In this document: positions 26,688-36,378 of the stretch, piece by piece
Layout: every line of letters starts with the position of its first letter
How positions within the stretch are numbered: the stretch's first letter is position 1
From: Paracnuella aquatica
GTDB taxonomy: Bacteria; Bacteroidota; Bacteroidia; Chitinophagales; Chitinophagaceae
Assembly: GCF_003332885.2 (NCBI RefSeq)
Contig: NZ_QOWJ01000016.1
Coordinates: 1-64,000, forward strand
DNA length: 64,000 bases
Reading direction: 5' to 3'
The notes under the pieces: model-generated
What the model saw: the letters and a program-made list of their open reading frames with translations, nothing else
What the model was told of the DNA's origin: nothing
The model's database searches: none
Program-made: the position numbers and the translations under genes

Positions 26688-29435
26688 ATGACATCTACAT
26701 TTTGCCGACACCTGTTGTTTATACTTTTGGGGTTATTACTCCTGGCGCTGCATGCCTGTACGGGCCGCCGGCAGGAACCCAATTTTACCATTGGTTTTTC
26801 GCAGTGCGCCGTTGGCCCCTGGCGCGACAATATGCTGGCCGAAATGAAACGGGAGCTTTCCATCTACCCCAATGTAACCCTGCTGTTTGAGCAGGCCGAA
26901 GGCAGCACCGCCAAGCAAATAACACAGACAAAGGCCCTTATCCGCAAAAACATCGACCTGCTCATTATTTCGCCCAACGAGGCCGGCCCGCTGACCCCCG
27001 TGGTGGAAGAAGCTTTTAAAAAAGGCATCCCGGTTATTGTGATCGATCGAAAAATTGCCGCGCCGATTTATACCGCTTATGTTGGCGGCGACAATTACGA
27101 AGTGGGCAAAATGGCGGGCGAATATGCCGCACATTTACTCAAAGGCGGCGGCAGGGTGATGGAAATAACGGTACTGCCCGGCTCCTCGCCGGCAGCCGAA
27201 CGCCACCAGGGTTTTACCGATGCGCTAAAAGCATTTCCCCGCATGACTCTGGTGAAGCAGGTAAACGGCGAGTTGCTTAAAGACAAAACAAACCGGCAAC
27301 TGGCCGCCCTGTTCAACCAAGCTCCCGAGGCCGACCTGATTTTTGCGCAAAACGATTTTCTGGCCGTGCGGATCGCCGACTTTTATAAAGGGCTGGGGCG
27401 GCGCCCACCCCACATTATTGGCGTAGATGGCTTGCCGCAGGAAGGCATGCAACTGGTGGCCGATAAAACCATCACGGCCACCATGCTGTACCCAACGGGC
27501 GGCGAGGACGCCATACGCACCGCCATGGACATTTTGACCAAACGCGATTTTGTGCGGGAAAATAAAATCGGCACCACCGTTATCGACTCCACCAATGTGC
27601 GGTATATGCGCATCCAGGCCGAAAAGATGATGAGCCAGCAAAAGGCCATTGAGCGGCAGCAGTCGATGATGGACAACCTGAAAGCCATTTACAACAACCA
27701 GCAAACCTTTGTGTACGTGCTGGCGCTGTCGCTTATTTTGTCGGTGGTGCTGGGCGGGCTGGCGCTATACTCGCTGCGGGAAAACCGGAAGATCAACAGA
27801 AAGCTGCTCGAACAAAATGAAGAGATCCTGGCGCAAAAAGAGCAACTGGAACTCATGTCGGCAAAAGCACAGGAAGCAAACGAGGCCAAGGTTTCTTTTT
27901 TTACCAATATCTCCCATGAATTCCGCACGCCGCTTACGCTGATACTGGGCCCGCTTGAAGACCTGCTGGCCAGCCCCAAGCTGCAACAGGGCACCCACCA
28001 AAGCCTGCAATTGATCCAAAAAAATGTGTACCGGCTGTTGCGCCTGGTGAACCAGTTGATGGACTTCCGTAAAATTGAAGCCAACAAAATGAAAGTGCAG
28101 GCGGCGGAGCACGACCTGGTTTCTTTTTTGGCGGAAATGGTACAGCCTTATAAATCTATTGCTGCCAAAAGAAGCATCGACCTGCGACTTATCACCAATG
28201 AGCGGCAACTGCTTGCCTGGTTCGACGCCAATATGCTGGACAAAGTGTTGTTTAACCTGCTGTCGAATGCTTTTAAATTTACGGGTGATGGAGGCTGGAT
28301 CCACCTTAGCCTGCATAAAAAAGAGGATGGATCGGCTGCCGTGATCAAGATAGAAGACAACGGCGTGGGCATGTCGCAGGAAGCATTGGCGCATTCCTTC
28401 GAAGTGTTTTACCAGGGCGAACATGAAAACTACAAAGGCTCGGGGCTGGGCCTTGCCCTCTCGAAGCAGCTTATTGAATTGCACCAAGGCACCATCGGCA
28501 TTGCCAGCGAAAAAGAAAAAGGCACTGCTTTTACCATTGTGCTGCCCCTGGGCAGCGGCCACCTGCAGGATTCCATTTCAGAAACGGGCAGGGCGCAACC
28601 CATTTTTGAGCAGGAAAAAATATACACTTCCGACCTGCAACTGACCCCTGCCGGAACGGAGGAGGCCACGGTGACAACGGCGCAGGAGCAATCCCTTTTG
28701 GTGGTGGAAGACAATTCCGACCTCAGGCAATTTATCATGCAGAAGTTTAGGGGCCGCTTTGAAGTGCTGGAAGCCGCCGACAGCCAGTCGGCACTGCAGG
28801 TTGCTTTCGACCGCATTCCCGACCTGATTATTTGCGATGTGGTTATTCCGGGAAACGACGGTATGGCCATTACCCAACTGCTAAAGAACGACATCCGCAC
28901 CGCACATATTCCTATTATTTTGCTCACTGCCAAATCGAGTTCCGAACAGCAGGTAACCGGCATGAAAACCGGTGCCGATGCTTATATCACCAAACCTTTT
29001 GATGCCGCATTTTTGCAGGAAACCGTCAACAGCCTGCTGGCCAACCGGGCAAAGCTGCGGGAACATTTTACCGGCGAACTGGCGTCGGGTATAAAAACGC
29101 AGACGGTGGGCAAACTCGACCGCAAATTTATCAACGAGTTTTCGGCCATTGTAGCCATCAACCTGGGCAACGATGCCTTTACCGTAGAAGACCTGTGCAA
29201 AGAAATGGCGGTATCGCGGGTGCAATTGAATAGAAAGCTCAAAGCGCTGCTCAACACCAACGCCAGCGATTATATTTTGAATGCACGCCTGCAAAAAGCA
29301 AAATACCTGCTGCAGCACGAAGACCTTACCATTGCCGAAATTGCTTATCAGGTAGGCTTTGCATCGCCGGCTTATTTTTCCACGGTATTCAAGTCCAAAT
29401 TTGGCACTACCCCAAAAGCCTTTAAAGACCGGTAA
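26688..29435 (+). CDS. Hybrid two-component system (HTCS) fructan regulator
   Basis: A 915-residue single-chain sensor and regulator. An N-terminal signal/anchor (about 8-24, with a Cys in LHAC) leads into a periplasmic sugar-binding domain of the LacI/RbsB type (about 30-330). A second membrane segment is at about 343-366. The kinase has H410 in FFTNISHEFRTPL and an ATPase domain with NGVGMSQE and GSGLGLALSK. The receiver has D717 in IICDVVIPGNDGM. The AraC-type output domain is at the C-terminus (about 820-915). This is the layout of B. thetaiotaomicron BT1754, whose periplasmic domain binds fructose. It should switch on the divergent PUL operon. Confidence 0.93.
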   Translation: MTSTFCRHLLFILLGLLLLALHACTGRRQEPNFTIGFSQCAVGPWRDNMLAEMKRELSIYPNVTLLFEQAEGSTAKQITQTKALIRKNIDLLIISPNEAGPLTPVVEEAFKKGIPVIVIDRKIAAPIYTAYVGGDNYEVGKMAGEYAAHLLKGGGRVMEITVLPGSSPAAERHQGFTDALKAFPRMTLVKQVNGELLKDKTNRQLAALFNQAPEADLIFAQNDFLAVRIADFYKGLGRRPPHIIGVDGLPQEGMQLVADKTITATMLYPTGGEDAIRTAMDILTKRDFVRENKIGTTVIDSTNVRYMRIQAEKMMSQQKAIERQQSMMDNLKAIYNNQQTFVYVLALSLILSVVLGGLALYSLRENRKINRKLLEQNEEILAQKEQLELMSAKAQEANEAKVSFFTNISHEFRTPLTLILGPLEDLLASPKLQQGTHQSLQLIQKNVYRLLRLVNQLMDFRKIEANKMKVQAAEHDLVSFLAEMVQPYKSIAAKRSIDLRLITNERQLLAWFDANMLDKVLFNLLSNAFKFTGDGGWIHLSLHKKEDGSAAVIKIEDNGVGMSQEALAHSFEVFYQGEHENYKGSGLGLALSKQLIELHQGTIGIASEKEKGTAFTIVLPLGSGHLQDSISETGRAQPIFEQEKIYTSDLQLTPAGTEEATVTTAQEQSLLVVEDNSDLRQFIMQKFRGRFEVLEAADSQSALQVAFDRIPDLIICDVVIPGNDGMAITQLLKNDIRTAHIPIILLTAKSSSEQQVTGMKTGADAYITKPFDAAFLQETVNSLLANRAKLREHFTGELASGIKTQTVGKLDRKFINEFSAIVAINLGNDAFTVEDLCKEMAVSRVQLNRKLKALLNTNASDYILNARLQKAKYLLQHEDLTIAEIAYQVGFASPAYFSTVFKSKFGTTPKAFKDR

Positions 29436-29499
29436 ACCGATCCTGTAGCCTGGGCATATTTGCATGGTGCTATTGCTGCATGGCATAGGTACGGACATA

Positions 29500-29529
29500 A
29501 AAAAGGACACAAACATCTGTGCCCTTTTT
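29500..29529 (+). terminator. Terminator after the HTCS gene
   Basis: A 12-bp stem with one mismatch (29500-29511 with 29518-29529) surrounds a six-base loop and ends in a run of T residues, 65 bases behind the HTCS stop. Confidence 0.55.
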
Positions 29530-29580
29530 GTTGAACATGCAACCTAAACCACTACTGGTACAAAAAAATTTCAGTTGTTC

Positions 29581-30471
29581 TTATTGCATGGGCGGAATGG
29601 CCAGGCCAGTAATTACCCGGTCTGTCTTGCCGGCATTTGTAGCAGCGCCGGCAGCTAAATCGACATAATAAAACCGGTATTTGTTACCATTGCTTTCTTC
29701 CATTTGTCCTTCCTCAAGGCCGCGACCATACAAGGCTGCAATGGCCACAGAATTATCTGGGGCAATATCGAAACCTGCCTCGCCAACAGCCTGCAAACCC
29801 AGCGAACCAACCTGCATCAAGGTGCCATTGTTGGGTGGTGTTTGAATGAACAATTGGTCAGAAGCCACATCAATGTCGTACAGGGTTGTGTTAGTAGCAC
29901 CTGCAAAACTATTGGTGTAGGCCACTGCTGTTACGGCAGCTCCCATTGGGTTGATGCTGCCATCGGTTGCAGCCACCATACCGGTAATTGGGTTGAGGCG
30001 CAGGTTTTGGCCCGTGTTGGTCACCAGCCGGATGCGGTCAACAGTTGGGTTGAAATCAAAGCCAACTTCAGTGCCGCTAATTGCCGGCGTAAACATGCCG
30101 CCCACTGAAGTAGCCATACCACTGGCCATATCAATGGTGTATAGTTTGCTTGCGCTGCTCACACCATACAACTGCCCGGTGGCCGGCCTGAAGTCGATAC
30201 CCAACATCCTTTCGCCTTGCATAAGACCGGAAATGCGCACCATGCCGGTTTCCCTGAGTGGGTTGCCCGACGTATACCCAACAAGCTCGTTAGATGCAGT
30301 GAGTGCATAAAAAGGAGTTCCTTTTAGGGCAGCGGCGCCGCCTTTTTTACTATTGGCGCCAATGGCTTCAGTAGCGCCGGTAATGCTGCCGGCTTCTTTC
30401 TGGCAAGAAGTAAATGCGCTGGCAAGTGCACAGCAAAGCAATCCGTTTCGGAGTAGTTGCGGGAGGGACAT
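29581..30471 (-). CDS. DUF4394 lipoprotein
   Basis: A 296-residue lipoprotein (lipobox FTSC, Cys 23) whose mature part from about residue 50 is a DUF4394 domain: FYALTASNELVGYTSGNP, MLGIDFRPATGQLYGVSS, VGFDFNPTVDRIRLVTNTGQNLRLNP. These repeats form a beta-propeller-like fold found in many exported bacterial proteins; the role is unknown. It is convergent with the HTCS gene and appears to be a single-gene unit. Confidence 0.85.
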   Translation of the reverse strand: MSLPQLLRNGLLCCALASAFTSCQKEAGSITGATEAIGANSKKGGAAALKGTPFYALTASNELVGYTSGNPLRETGMVRISGLMQGERMLGIDFRPATGQLYGVSSASKLYTIDMASGMATSVGGMFTPAISGTEVGFDFNPTVDRIRLVTNTGQNLRLNPITGMVAATDGSINPMGAAVTAVAYTNSFAGATNTTLYDIDVASDQLFIQTPPNNGTLMQVGSLGLQAVGEAGFDIAPDNSVAIAALYGRGLEEGQMEESNGNKYRFYYVDLAAGAATNAGKTDRVITGLAIPPMQ

Positions 30472-30652
30472 ATGCGTTGATTAAGGTTTAAAAACATATG
30501 TACGTGCCCCGGTTTTTTTTGGATGTGGGTTTGCAAAAAAAAATTGGCAAAAAAGAAAACCATAAAACCGGTTAAGGATACACGTTACCTACTATAATTT
30601 TTGCAACCAAAATGACCCTCTTTAATTTTACTGCCGGCATTTACATGATACA

Positions 30653-30682
30653 AAAAGGCCGCTCCAAATAGAGCGGCCTTTT
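30653..30682 (-). terminator. Terminator downstream of sodC
   Basis: A perfect 12-bp stem (30653-30664 with 30671-30682) with a six-base loop lies 19 bases behind the superoxide dismutase stop on the minus strand, with an A/T-rich tail at the stem base. Confidence 0.75.
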
Positions 30683-30700
30683 GCAAGTATTTAAAAGAGC

Positions 30701-31318
30701 TTACATCTTAGTAATCACACCGCAACCCAAACGCGAACCGGCGTTACCGGTGGGCTGGGTTTTATAATCATCCGCGCCGCCATGTACAATGATGGCCCTG
30801 TTGATGATGTTGCGGGTAGTGTCGCTGTCGCTGATGCTCCACAGGTCGGTATCCAGTTGCATGGTGCCGCGGCCCGATGCATCGAGGGTTACGTTGCCGA
30901 TATCACCGCGGTGAAACTGTGCTTCACCCCATTTGCCGTGTTGCATTTTGGTGGGGTTCCAGTGGCCGTGGGCTTCTTTACCCATATCGCCGCAGCTGCC
31001 GTGCTCGTGTATGTGCACCGCCACGGTTTTGTTGGCCATTTTAGGTACGGTGATGTCGAGGTTCATCGATACGCGGCCAGCCGACTCTTCAAAGCGCACC
31101 GAACCATTGAGGGCAGTATCAGGGTGCGTACCGTTCAGGGTAGCCATGGCGCCACCAGCCATGCTGGAAGTGTCGGCTGGTGCAGTGGCCAGTGCAGAGG
31201 TATCGGTAGATGTGTCTGTACCGGCAGTGTTCTCGCTGTTACCGCAGGCCGTGAGCAGGCAGGCCGGCAGGGCCAGCAGTGCAATAAATGACTTGGTTAC
31301 TGATGGAATGTTCATCAC
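30701..31318 (-). CDS. sodC: Cu/Zn superoxide dismutase, lipoprotein
   Basis: A 205-residue exported lipoprotein (lipobox LTAC, Cys 25) that converts superoxide to oxygen and hydrogen peroxide. A Thr/Ser/Ala-rich linker (about 28-58) precedes the SOD domain. All metal ligands are present: HIHEHGSCG (H102, H104), H118 in AHGHW, H127, H136 and the Asp of HRGDIGN, and H179 in IIVHGGADDY. C109 and the C-terminal C199 (RLGCGVI) form the conserved disulfide. It is a single-gene unit with its own terminator. Confidence 0.95.
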   Translation of the reverse strand: MMNIPSVTKSFIALLALPACLLTACGNSENTAGTDTSTDTSALATAPADTSSMAGGAMATLNGTHPDTALNGSVRFEESAGRVSMNLDITVPKMANKTVAVHIHEHGSCGDMGKEAHGHWNPTKMQHGKWGEAQFHRGDIGNVTLDASGRGTMQLDTDLWSISDSDTTRNIINRAIIVHGGADDYKTQPTGNAGSRLGCGVITKM

Positions 31319-31423
31319 TTGGTTTTTTATTTCAGGGTTAAAAAATACATGTTTGCAATAACGTTACCGGGTTTACAGGTGCACCCCTTTCAACACATGG
31401 CCACTGCTGCCGGTTCAAATTTG

Positions 31424-32428
31424 TTACAACGCCTTGTCCCCTCCAGCGGTCAAAAACCGGAAACTGTGGGGCTCCATTTTAAAAGCGCCGGTTTTGCGGT
31501 CAAATGTAACGCCGATCAGTGCTGTTTTGCGCGGCGTGGGCCTGGCCGCCGAATGATGCGTGTGAAAAACATACAGCCACTGGTTGCGCCCCGATGGGAT
31601 AAAATCGCCGTGGCCGGTGCCGTTGTAGCCAACCGTTTGCCGCGTTAAAACCGGGTTGCCCGAAAACCGCTGCCACGGCCCGTAGGGCGATGTGGCCACC
31701 GCGTAGCCCACGGCATAGTCGGGGTTGCGAAAATCGTTGGCCGTGTAAAAAAGATAATACACGCCATTGCGTTTGATCACCGACGGGCCCTCGGCTACCG
31801 GCCACGGCGCGTTGGCCGTATTTTCCCAAGGCTCCACGGCGCGGATGCATTCCTTTACGGTTGCTTCTTTGATGCCGGAAAAATCGTCCCGCATTTCGGC
31901 TACAAAAATTTTGTTGCCGCTGTCGAGCCGCACATGGTACAGGTATTTTTTACCATCATCATCCATAAAAATAAATGGGTCGATCTGTTTTACCGGTGCC
32001 TGCAGGGCCGCTGGTTGCACCTGCCGAAACGGACCGGCCGGGTGGGTGCTGGTGGCGATGGCAATCTGTTCGTTGGCCACGTAAGCCATGTAAAAACTGT
32101 CGCGGTGGGCAAACACCTGCGGCGCCCAAAACCCCTTGTCGCCAAAAGCATCGCCGCGGCGCAGCGCAAAGCCATCCGGCGTATGCGTGGAGCGTTGCCA
32201 AGCCTTTTGATCGGTGGAGGTGTACACCAAAAAGCCTTCGCTGGTGCGGCCTTCCACAGTGCCGTAGAGGTAATAAGTGCCTTTGTGGAAAAACAGCGCG
32301 GGGTCGGCCAGCTGCAAGGTATCCCCTTGTGCTGCCGCAAAAATGGGAAGGCTGCACAGTGCAACGATGGCCGCGGCGCACAGCCGGCGCACCACCATTT
32401 GGGGAATGGGCAAAACAATCAAACGCAT
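31424..32428 (-). CDS. Glycoside hydrolase family 43 (first copy)
   Basis: A 334-residue exported enzyme. The signal peptide ends AAAQ near residue 34. The five-bladed propeller has the three family acids: D42 in ADPALF (base), D150 in IDPFIF (pKa modulator) and E213 in VAEGPS (acid). GH43 members act on arabinan, xylan side chains or galactan; the subfamily is uncertain. ATG 32428 is preferred; ATG 32398 (MVVRRL) is a possible shorter start. It is divergent from the GH3-type synthetase. Confidence 0.9.
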   Translation of the reverse strand: MRLIVLPIPQMVVRRLCAAAIVALCSLPIFAAAQGDTLQLADPALFFHKGTYYLYGTVEGRTSEGFLVYTSTDQKAWQRSTHTPDGFALRRGDAFGDKGFWAPQVFAHRDSFYMAYVANEQIAIATSTHPAGPFRQVQPAALQAPVKQIDPFIFMDDDGKKYLYHVRLDSGNKIFVAEMRDDFSGIKEATVKECIRAVEPWENTANAPWPVAEGPSVIKRNGVYYLFYTANDFRNPDYAVGYAVATSPYGPWQRFSGNPVLTRQTVGYNGTGHGDFIPSGRNQWLYVFHTHHSAARPTPRKTALIGVTFDRKTGAFKMEPHSFRFLTAGGDKAL

Positions 32429-32572
32429 GCTTAAAAGTAGGGATTCGGCTTTTTGTTTTGCAAAAGCAAGTTTTACCACACTGCTTAGCACCACTTAAAC
32501 AGGCACAACTGCTGCGGCAGCAACGCTTAACGCTACCGGCAACTGGTTCATGTTGCTCCAACTTTTAGAGCG

Positions 32573-34156
32573 ATGAAGCTGCGGCTGTACAATCGGGTAC
32601 AAAACTTGATTCAAGGGAGAGCAAAACATGTACAGATGGCCCTGTTAGGTGGAGTGATCAAAAAAGCAATCGATTTCAACGGACTGGTAAGCCGCGAACC
32701 CAACCCTGCCAAAGCGCAGCGCAAAGTGTTGCTGCAACTGCTGAAAAAGGCGAGGCTTACGGCTTTTGGATTGAAATATAATTTTACCGGAATACTGGCA
32801 TCGCCCGACCCGGTGGCGGCTTTTCAGCAGGCCGTGCCCGTGTACGATTACGACACGCTGCATGCCGAATGGTGGCACTACCTGCTGGAAGGACACCAGA
32901 ACGTAACCTGGCCCGGCGGGCAGCAATATTTTGCCCTCAGCAGTGGCACCACCAGCAATAAAAAATACATCCCCGTTACCGACGATATGATCGCTGCCAT
33001 CCGCAAATCCGGGATGCAGCAGGTAATGAGCCTGAAAAACTTTGACCTGCCGCCCGATTTTTTTGAAAAAGGCATCCTCATGCTGGGCAGCAGCACATCG
33101 CTCATCAAAGAAATTGACCACCAGGAAGGCGAGATCAGTGGCATCAGTGCAGCCAATATACCAGGCTGGTTTGGCAAGTTTTACAAACCGGGTATTGAGA
33201 TCGCTTCCATTGAAAACTGGGACGAAAAAGTGCGCCGCATTGCCGAGGAAGCACCGGGCTGGGATATTGGTTCGATTTCGGGCATTCCATCGTGGGTGGA
33301 GCTGATGCTCAAAGAGATCATCCAGTACAACAAGCTCAATACCATTCACGATATATGGCCTAATCTGCAGGTGTACACTTCGGGTGGTGTGGCGTTTGAG
33401 CCGTATCAAAAAAGCTTTGAAAAACTGCTGGCCCGGCCGCTCATTTATATTGATACATACCTGGCATCGGAAGGTTATTTGGCTACGCAAAAAAGGCCCG
33501 ATACCAATGCCATGGCTCTGATCCTGAACAACGGTGTGTTCTTTGAATTTGTGCCTTTTGTTGAGGAAAATATTGATGATGATGGCCGGGTAAAAAAAGA
33601 GGCGCCGGTGCTTACACTGGAGCAGGCGGTGGAAGGTGAGGAATATGTGTTGTTGATTTCGACCGTGTCCGGCGCATGGCGCTATATGATTGGCGACACG
33701 GTGACCATTACCGATAAAAAGCGTTCGGAGATCCGCATCAGCGGCCGCACCAAACATTACCTCAATGTAGTGGGCGAACAACTTTCGGTGCAAAAAATGA
33801 ACAGTGCCATTGAGCAACTGGAGCACAGCTTCGACATTGAAGTAAAAGAGTTCATTGCATCGGTTGTTTTTCAAAATGAGCAGTATGTAATGAAATGGAT
33901 CATTGGCACCAGCGCCGAAATTGATACTTCAAAAGCCGCCGAAATAATTGACAAGGAATTGTGTGACAACAATAAAAATTACGCAGTGGCCCGCACCAAA
34001 GCGTTGAAAGCTGTGGAAGTGGAAGCCGTGCCGGTGGAGCAGTTTTACAGCTGGAGCGAAACCTTTAAAAAGCTGGGCGGGCAGGCAAAGATCCCGCGGG
34101 TAATGAAAGAAGAAGATTTCTTTGAGTTCCGCGATTTTGTGCTGCAGCCGGCTTAG
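32573..34156 (+). CDS. GH3 auxin-responsive-family acyl-acid amido synthetase
   Basis: A 527-residue cytoplasmic enzyme of the GH3 (plant auxin-responsive) adenylate-forming family, unrelated to glycoside hydrolase family 3. The ATP-binding motif FALSSGTTSNKKYIPVTDDM is at about 121-142, with YIDTYLASEGYLATQ and YMIGDTVTITDK in the catalytic domain. Bacterial members are expected to adenylate a carboxylic acid and join it to an amine; substrates are unknown. A strong hairpin terminator follows. Confidence 0.92.
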   Translation: MKLRLYNRVQNLIQGRAKHVQMALLGGVIKKAIDFNGLVSREPNPAKAQRKVLLQLLKKARLTAFGLKYNFTGILASPDPVAAFQQAVPVYDYDTLHAEWWHYLLEGHQNVTWPGGQQYFALSSGTTSNKKYIPVTDDMIAAIRKSGMQQVMSLKNFDLPPDFFEKGILMLGSSTSLIKEIDHQEGEISGISAANIPGWFGKFYKPGIEIASIENWDEKVRRIAEEAPGWDIGSISGIPSWVELMLKEIIQYNKLNTIHDIWPNLQVYTSGGVAFEPYQKSFEKLLARPLIYIDTYLASEGYLATQKRPDTNAMALILNNGVFFEFVPFVEENIDDDGRVKKEAPVLTLEQAVEGEEYVLLISTVSGAWRYMIGDTVTITDKKRSEIRISGRTKHYLNVVGEQLSVQKMNSAIEQLEHSFDIEVKEFIASVVFQNEQYVMKWIIGTSAEIDTSKAAEIIDKELCDNNKNYAVARTKALKAVEVEAVPVEQFYSWSETFKKLGGQAKIPRVMKEEDFFEFRDFVLQPA

Positions 34157-34182
34157 TTACTGCTGCTGACTTCATTTATCAT

Positions 34183-34225
34183 AAAGGCTCCATTTGTAGC
34201 AACAACAACTACAAATGGAGCCTTT
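34183..34225 (+). terminator. Bidirectional terminator after the GH3-type synthetase
   Basis: A perfect 17-bp stem (34183-34199 with 34209-34225) with a nine-base loop lies between convergent genes and may serve both strands. Confidence 0.7.
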
Positions 34226-34285
34226 CTATTTACTCAAATGATAGCGAACCGGCGTGTTGTTTTGTGCTTATTTACACATCAAGGT

Positions 34286-35374
34286 TCAACGGGTTCCGAT
34301 CAACGGAGCAAGTGGCGGCATGGGATTGTGCGCCGGTTGGTAGCGAAGGCCCAGCAACACTGCAATGGTGGCCGCCACCTGCCCTTGGTACAGTTGCGCG
34401 GCCGCTTTTACCTCGCCGCTGGCTGCAATGCCCGGCCCTATTGCGGCCAGCCAAATTTGCGCAGCGCCGTCCACTTTTGCACCATGGTCGCGCCACTGCG
34501 TTTTTTGAACATCGCCACGGCCATGATCGGTGGTAATCAACAGCGCGGTGTTATCCTTGTATTGCGGCATTGACTGCAAAAGCCGCCACAGGTCGGCAAT
34601 CATCGCATCCTGCGCATGGGCGCTTTTAATGTATTGATCGTATTGGCCACGGTGGGCAAAATCGTCTGTTTCATCTAAAGCGATGTAGAGCACATGAGGT
34701 GTCTTTTGTTTCAGGTACTCGCGGGCAGCCACATACGTAAAAATATCCGGCCGCACACCAATGGGCCGCGTAGTGAGGTATTGCAGGTCGTTCAGCAGTT
34801 GCATCTCCTTTGTGCCCGTTGGAAAAGAATCGCGGTCGGCATTGACATACATACCGCTGCGCTGCCGGTTCAGGATGTATGGAAACACATCCCATGTGGC
34901 AAACACCGCCACTTTGTTTGCAAACCCGGGCTGGCGGTTGATCCATTCTAGCACGTTTACATTTTTGTTCCACACTTTGTCGTTGCTGTTGACCAGCGTA
35001 TCGGGGAAGCCGGTAAACAACTCGTTGTAACCGGGATAGGAAAACTTGTAGGGGTTGGCCACATCAACAAAATTGTTGAAGGCCCGGTTGCCATGCAATT
35101 GGCCACCTGCTGCAACAGTGCCCCACAAAAAAGGAAACAGCTTGCTGCGGCGTATGGCTGCATCATTGTGCCAGAATGTGGTTGCCAGCTCCTTGCTGTC
35201 GTAGGTAAAACGCGGGTCGTTCATTAGTGCCGAATCGACGCCGCCAAATACCTCCTGCCAGCGCATGCCATCGAGGGTTACAATCACTACGTTTTCTACT
35301 TTTCGTTTTTGGGCAAACATGCTGCCTGAGAGCAGGCAACACAACAAAACCAGTATGCTTTTTTGTACCGACAT
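34286..35374 (-). CDS. Alkaline-phosphatase-superfamily phosphodiesterase/sulfatase-like protein
   Basis: A 362-residue exported enzyme (signal ending MFAQ, about residue 22). The metal and nucleophile region VIVTLDGMRWQEVFGG is near residue 30, and the later ligands are in YIALDETDDFAHRGQYDQY and TTDHGRG. This is the type I phosphodiesterase/nucleotide pyrophosphatase pattern; phosphodiester or phosphonate substrates are typical. Its start is 5 bases behind the stop of the second GH43 gene, so the two are an operon. Confidence 0.87.
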   Translation of the reverse strand: MSVQKSILVLLCCLLSGSMFAQKRKVENVVIVTLDGMRWQEVFGGVDSALMNDPRFTYDSKELATTFWHNDAAIRRSKLFPFLWGTVAAGGQLHGNRAFNNFVDVANPYKFSYPGYNELFTGFPDTLVNSNDKVWNKNVNVLEWINRQPGFANKVAVFATWDVFPYILNRQRSGMYVNADRDSFPTGTKEMQLLNDLQYLTTRPIGVRPDIFTYVAAREYLKQKTPHVLYIALDETDDFAHRGQYDQYIKSAHAQDAMIADLWRLLQSMPQYKDNTALLITTDHGRGDVQKTQWRDHGAKVDGAAQIWLAAIGPGIAASGEVKAAAQLYQGQVAATIAVLLGLRYQPAHNPMPPLAPLIGTR

Positions 35375-35379
35375 ATGCC

Positions 35380-36378
35380 TTATTTAACGGCTTTCCCGAT
35401 GGTGATTTTATCGCCGCTATCGTCTACTTCAAACAGCCTGGGTATGCGTATAAAACGGCCGTTCTCGCTTCGGTGGCTGTGCAGGGCCATCAGCAATTTT
35501 CCTTCAAACGTGCGGAACATCATACCGTGCCCAAAGTTGGGTGGTGTAATGGGTTCTTTTTCGTGTATCCAGGGCCCGTCAAGCGTTCCGCTTTTGGAGT
35601 AGGCAACGCCTTGCGTATAGTCGTTAAACACCCAACTGGTCCAGAGCATGCCCAGCTTGCCCGTTTGGGTGTAAAACAAAAAGGGGCCATCTGTAACCTT
35701 GTTGGGCACCACCATCCCGTGTTCATTTCGTTCGCGGCTCCAGGGTGCATCGCTGGCAAAAAACAGCAGGCGGCTTTTACCCACCGAACCACTCAGGTCC
35801 TCTTTGAGCTGGATCTTTTCAACGGTGCCATTCCAGTTTTGGAGCCATTCGTAGCAATACACCATGTAAGGCAGGCCGTCTTTATCCACCCAAAAGGTTC
35901 CATCGAGTGTGGGCTTATCAGCAGGCAGGTATTCGGCATCTTTCATCGGCACATAAGGACCATCGGGATTGTTGCTCACCAGCACATGCGAAGCACGGCG
36001 TTCGATAGCGGTTCCTTTTACCGTATCAATGTGCACATCGCGGTTGGTAAATGTTGCGAAATAATAGTATTTACCCTTGTACTCGTGTAGTTCGGCAGCC
36101 CATATCATGGGCGCTTTTCCCATCCACGATGTTGGGTCGGTTTGCACCACAGTGTAGGGGCCGGTCCATGTTTTCAGGTCTTTGCTTTTCCAAAGTTTTC
36201 CGCCGGTGCCGGTCATGTAGTACATGGCCGTCTTTTTGTCGGCCAGTATAAACGGGTCGCTCAGGCGAATGGAATCGGTGGGGACATTTTGCCGGATGGA
36301 CTGCTGCCCGCTTTGTGCCCACAATGCAGGCGCACATAGCAATACAAATAAAATAAGTGCAAAGAATCGTTGTTGCAT
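35380..36378 (-). CDS. Glycoside hydrolase family 43 (second copy)
   Basis: A 332-residue exported enzyme (signal ending LWAQ, about residue 22). It has D41 in LSDPFIL and D159 in LDGTFWVD. At the place of the catalytic acid it reads VTDGPFLF (D230) rather than the usual Glu. I believe some GH43 subfamilies share this Asp, but cannot check; the enzyme could also be altered in activity. It precedes the phosphatase-like gene by 5 bases. Likely substrates are arabinan or arabinoxylan fragments. Confidence 0.87.
   Translation of the reverse strand: MQQRFFALILFVLLCAPALWAQSGQQSIRQNVPTDSIRLSDPFILADKKTAMYYMTGTGGKLWKSKDLKTWTGPYTVVQTDPTSWMGKAPMIWAAELHEYKGKYYYFATFTNRDVHIDTVKGTAIERRASHVLVSNNPDGPYVPMKDAEYLPADKPTLDGTFWVDKDGLPYMVYCYEWLQNWNGTVEKIQLKEDLSGSVGKSRLLFFASDAPWSRERNEHGMVVPNKVTDGPFLFYTQTGKLGMLWTSWVFNDYTQGVAYSKSGTLDGPWIHEKEPITPPNFGHGMMFRTFEGKLLMALHSHRSENGRFIRIPRLFEVDDSGDKITIGKAVK

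Noticed and set aside
32645-33874. A 409-codon open frame on the minus strand
   Set aside because: Antisense to the GH3-type amido synthetase; no motifs.
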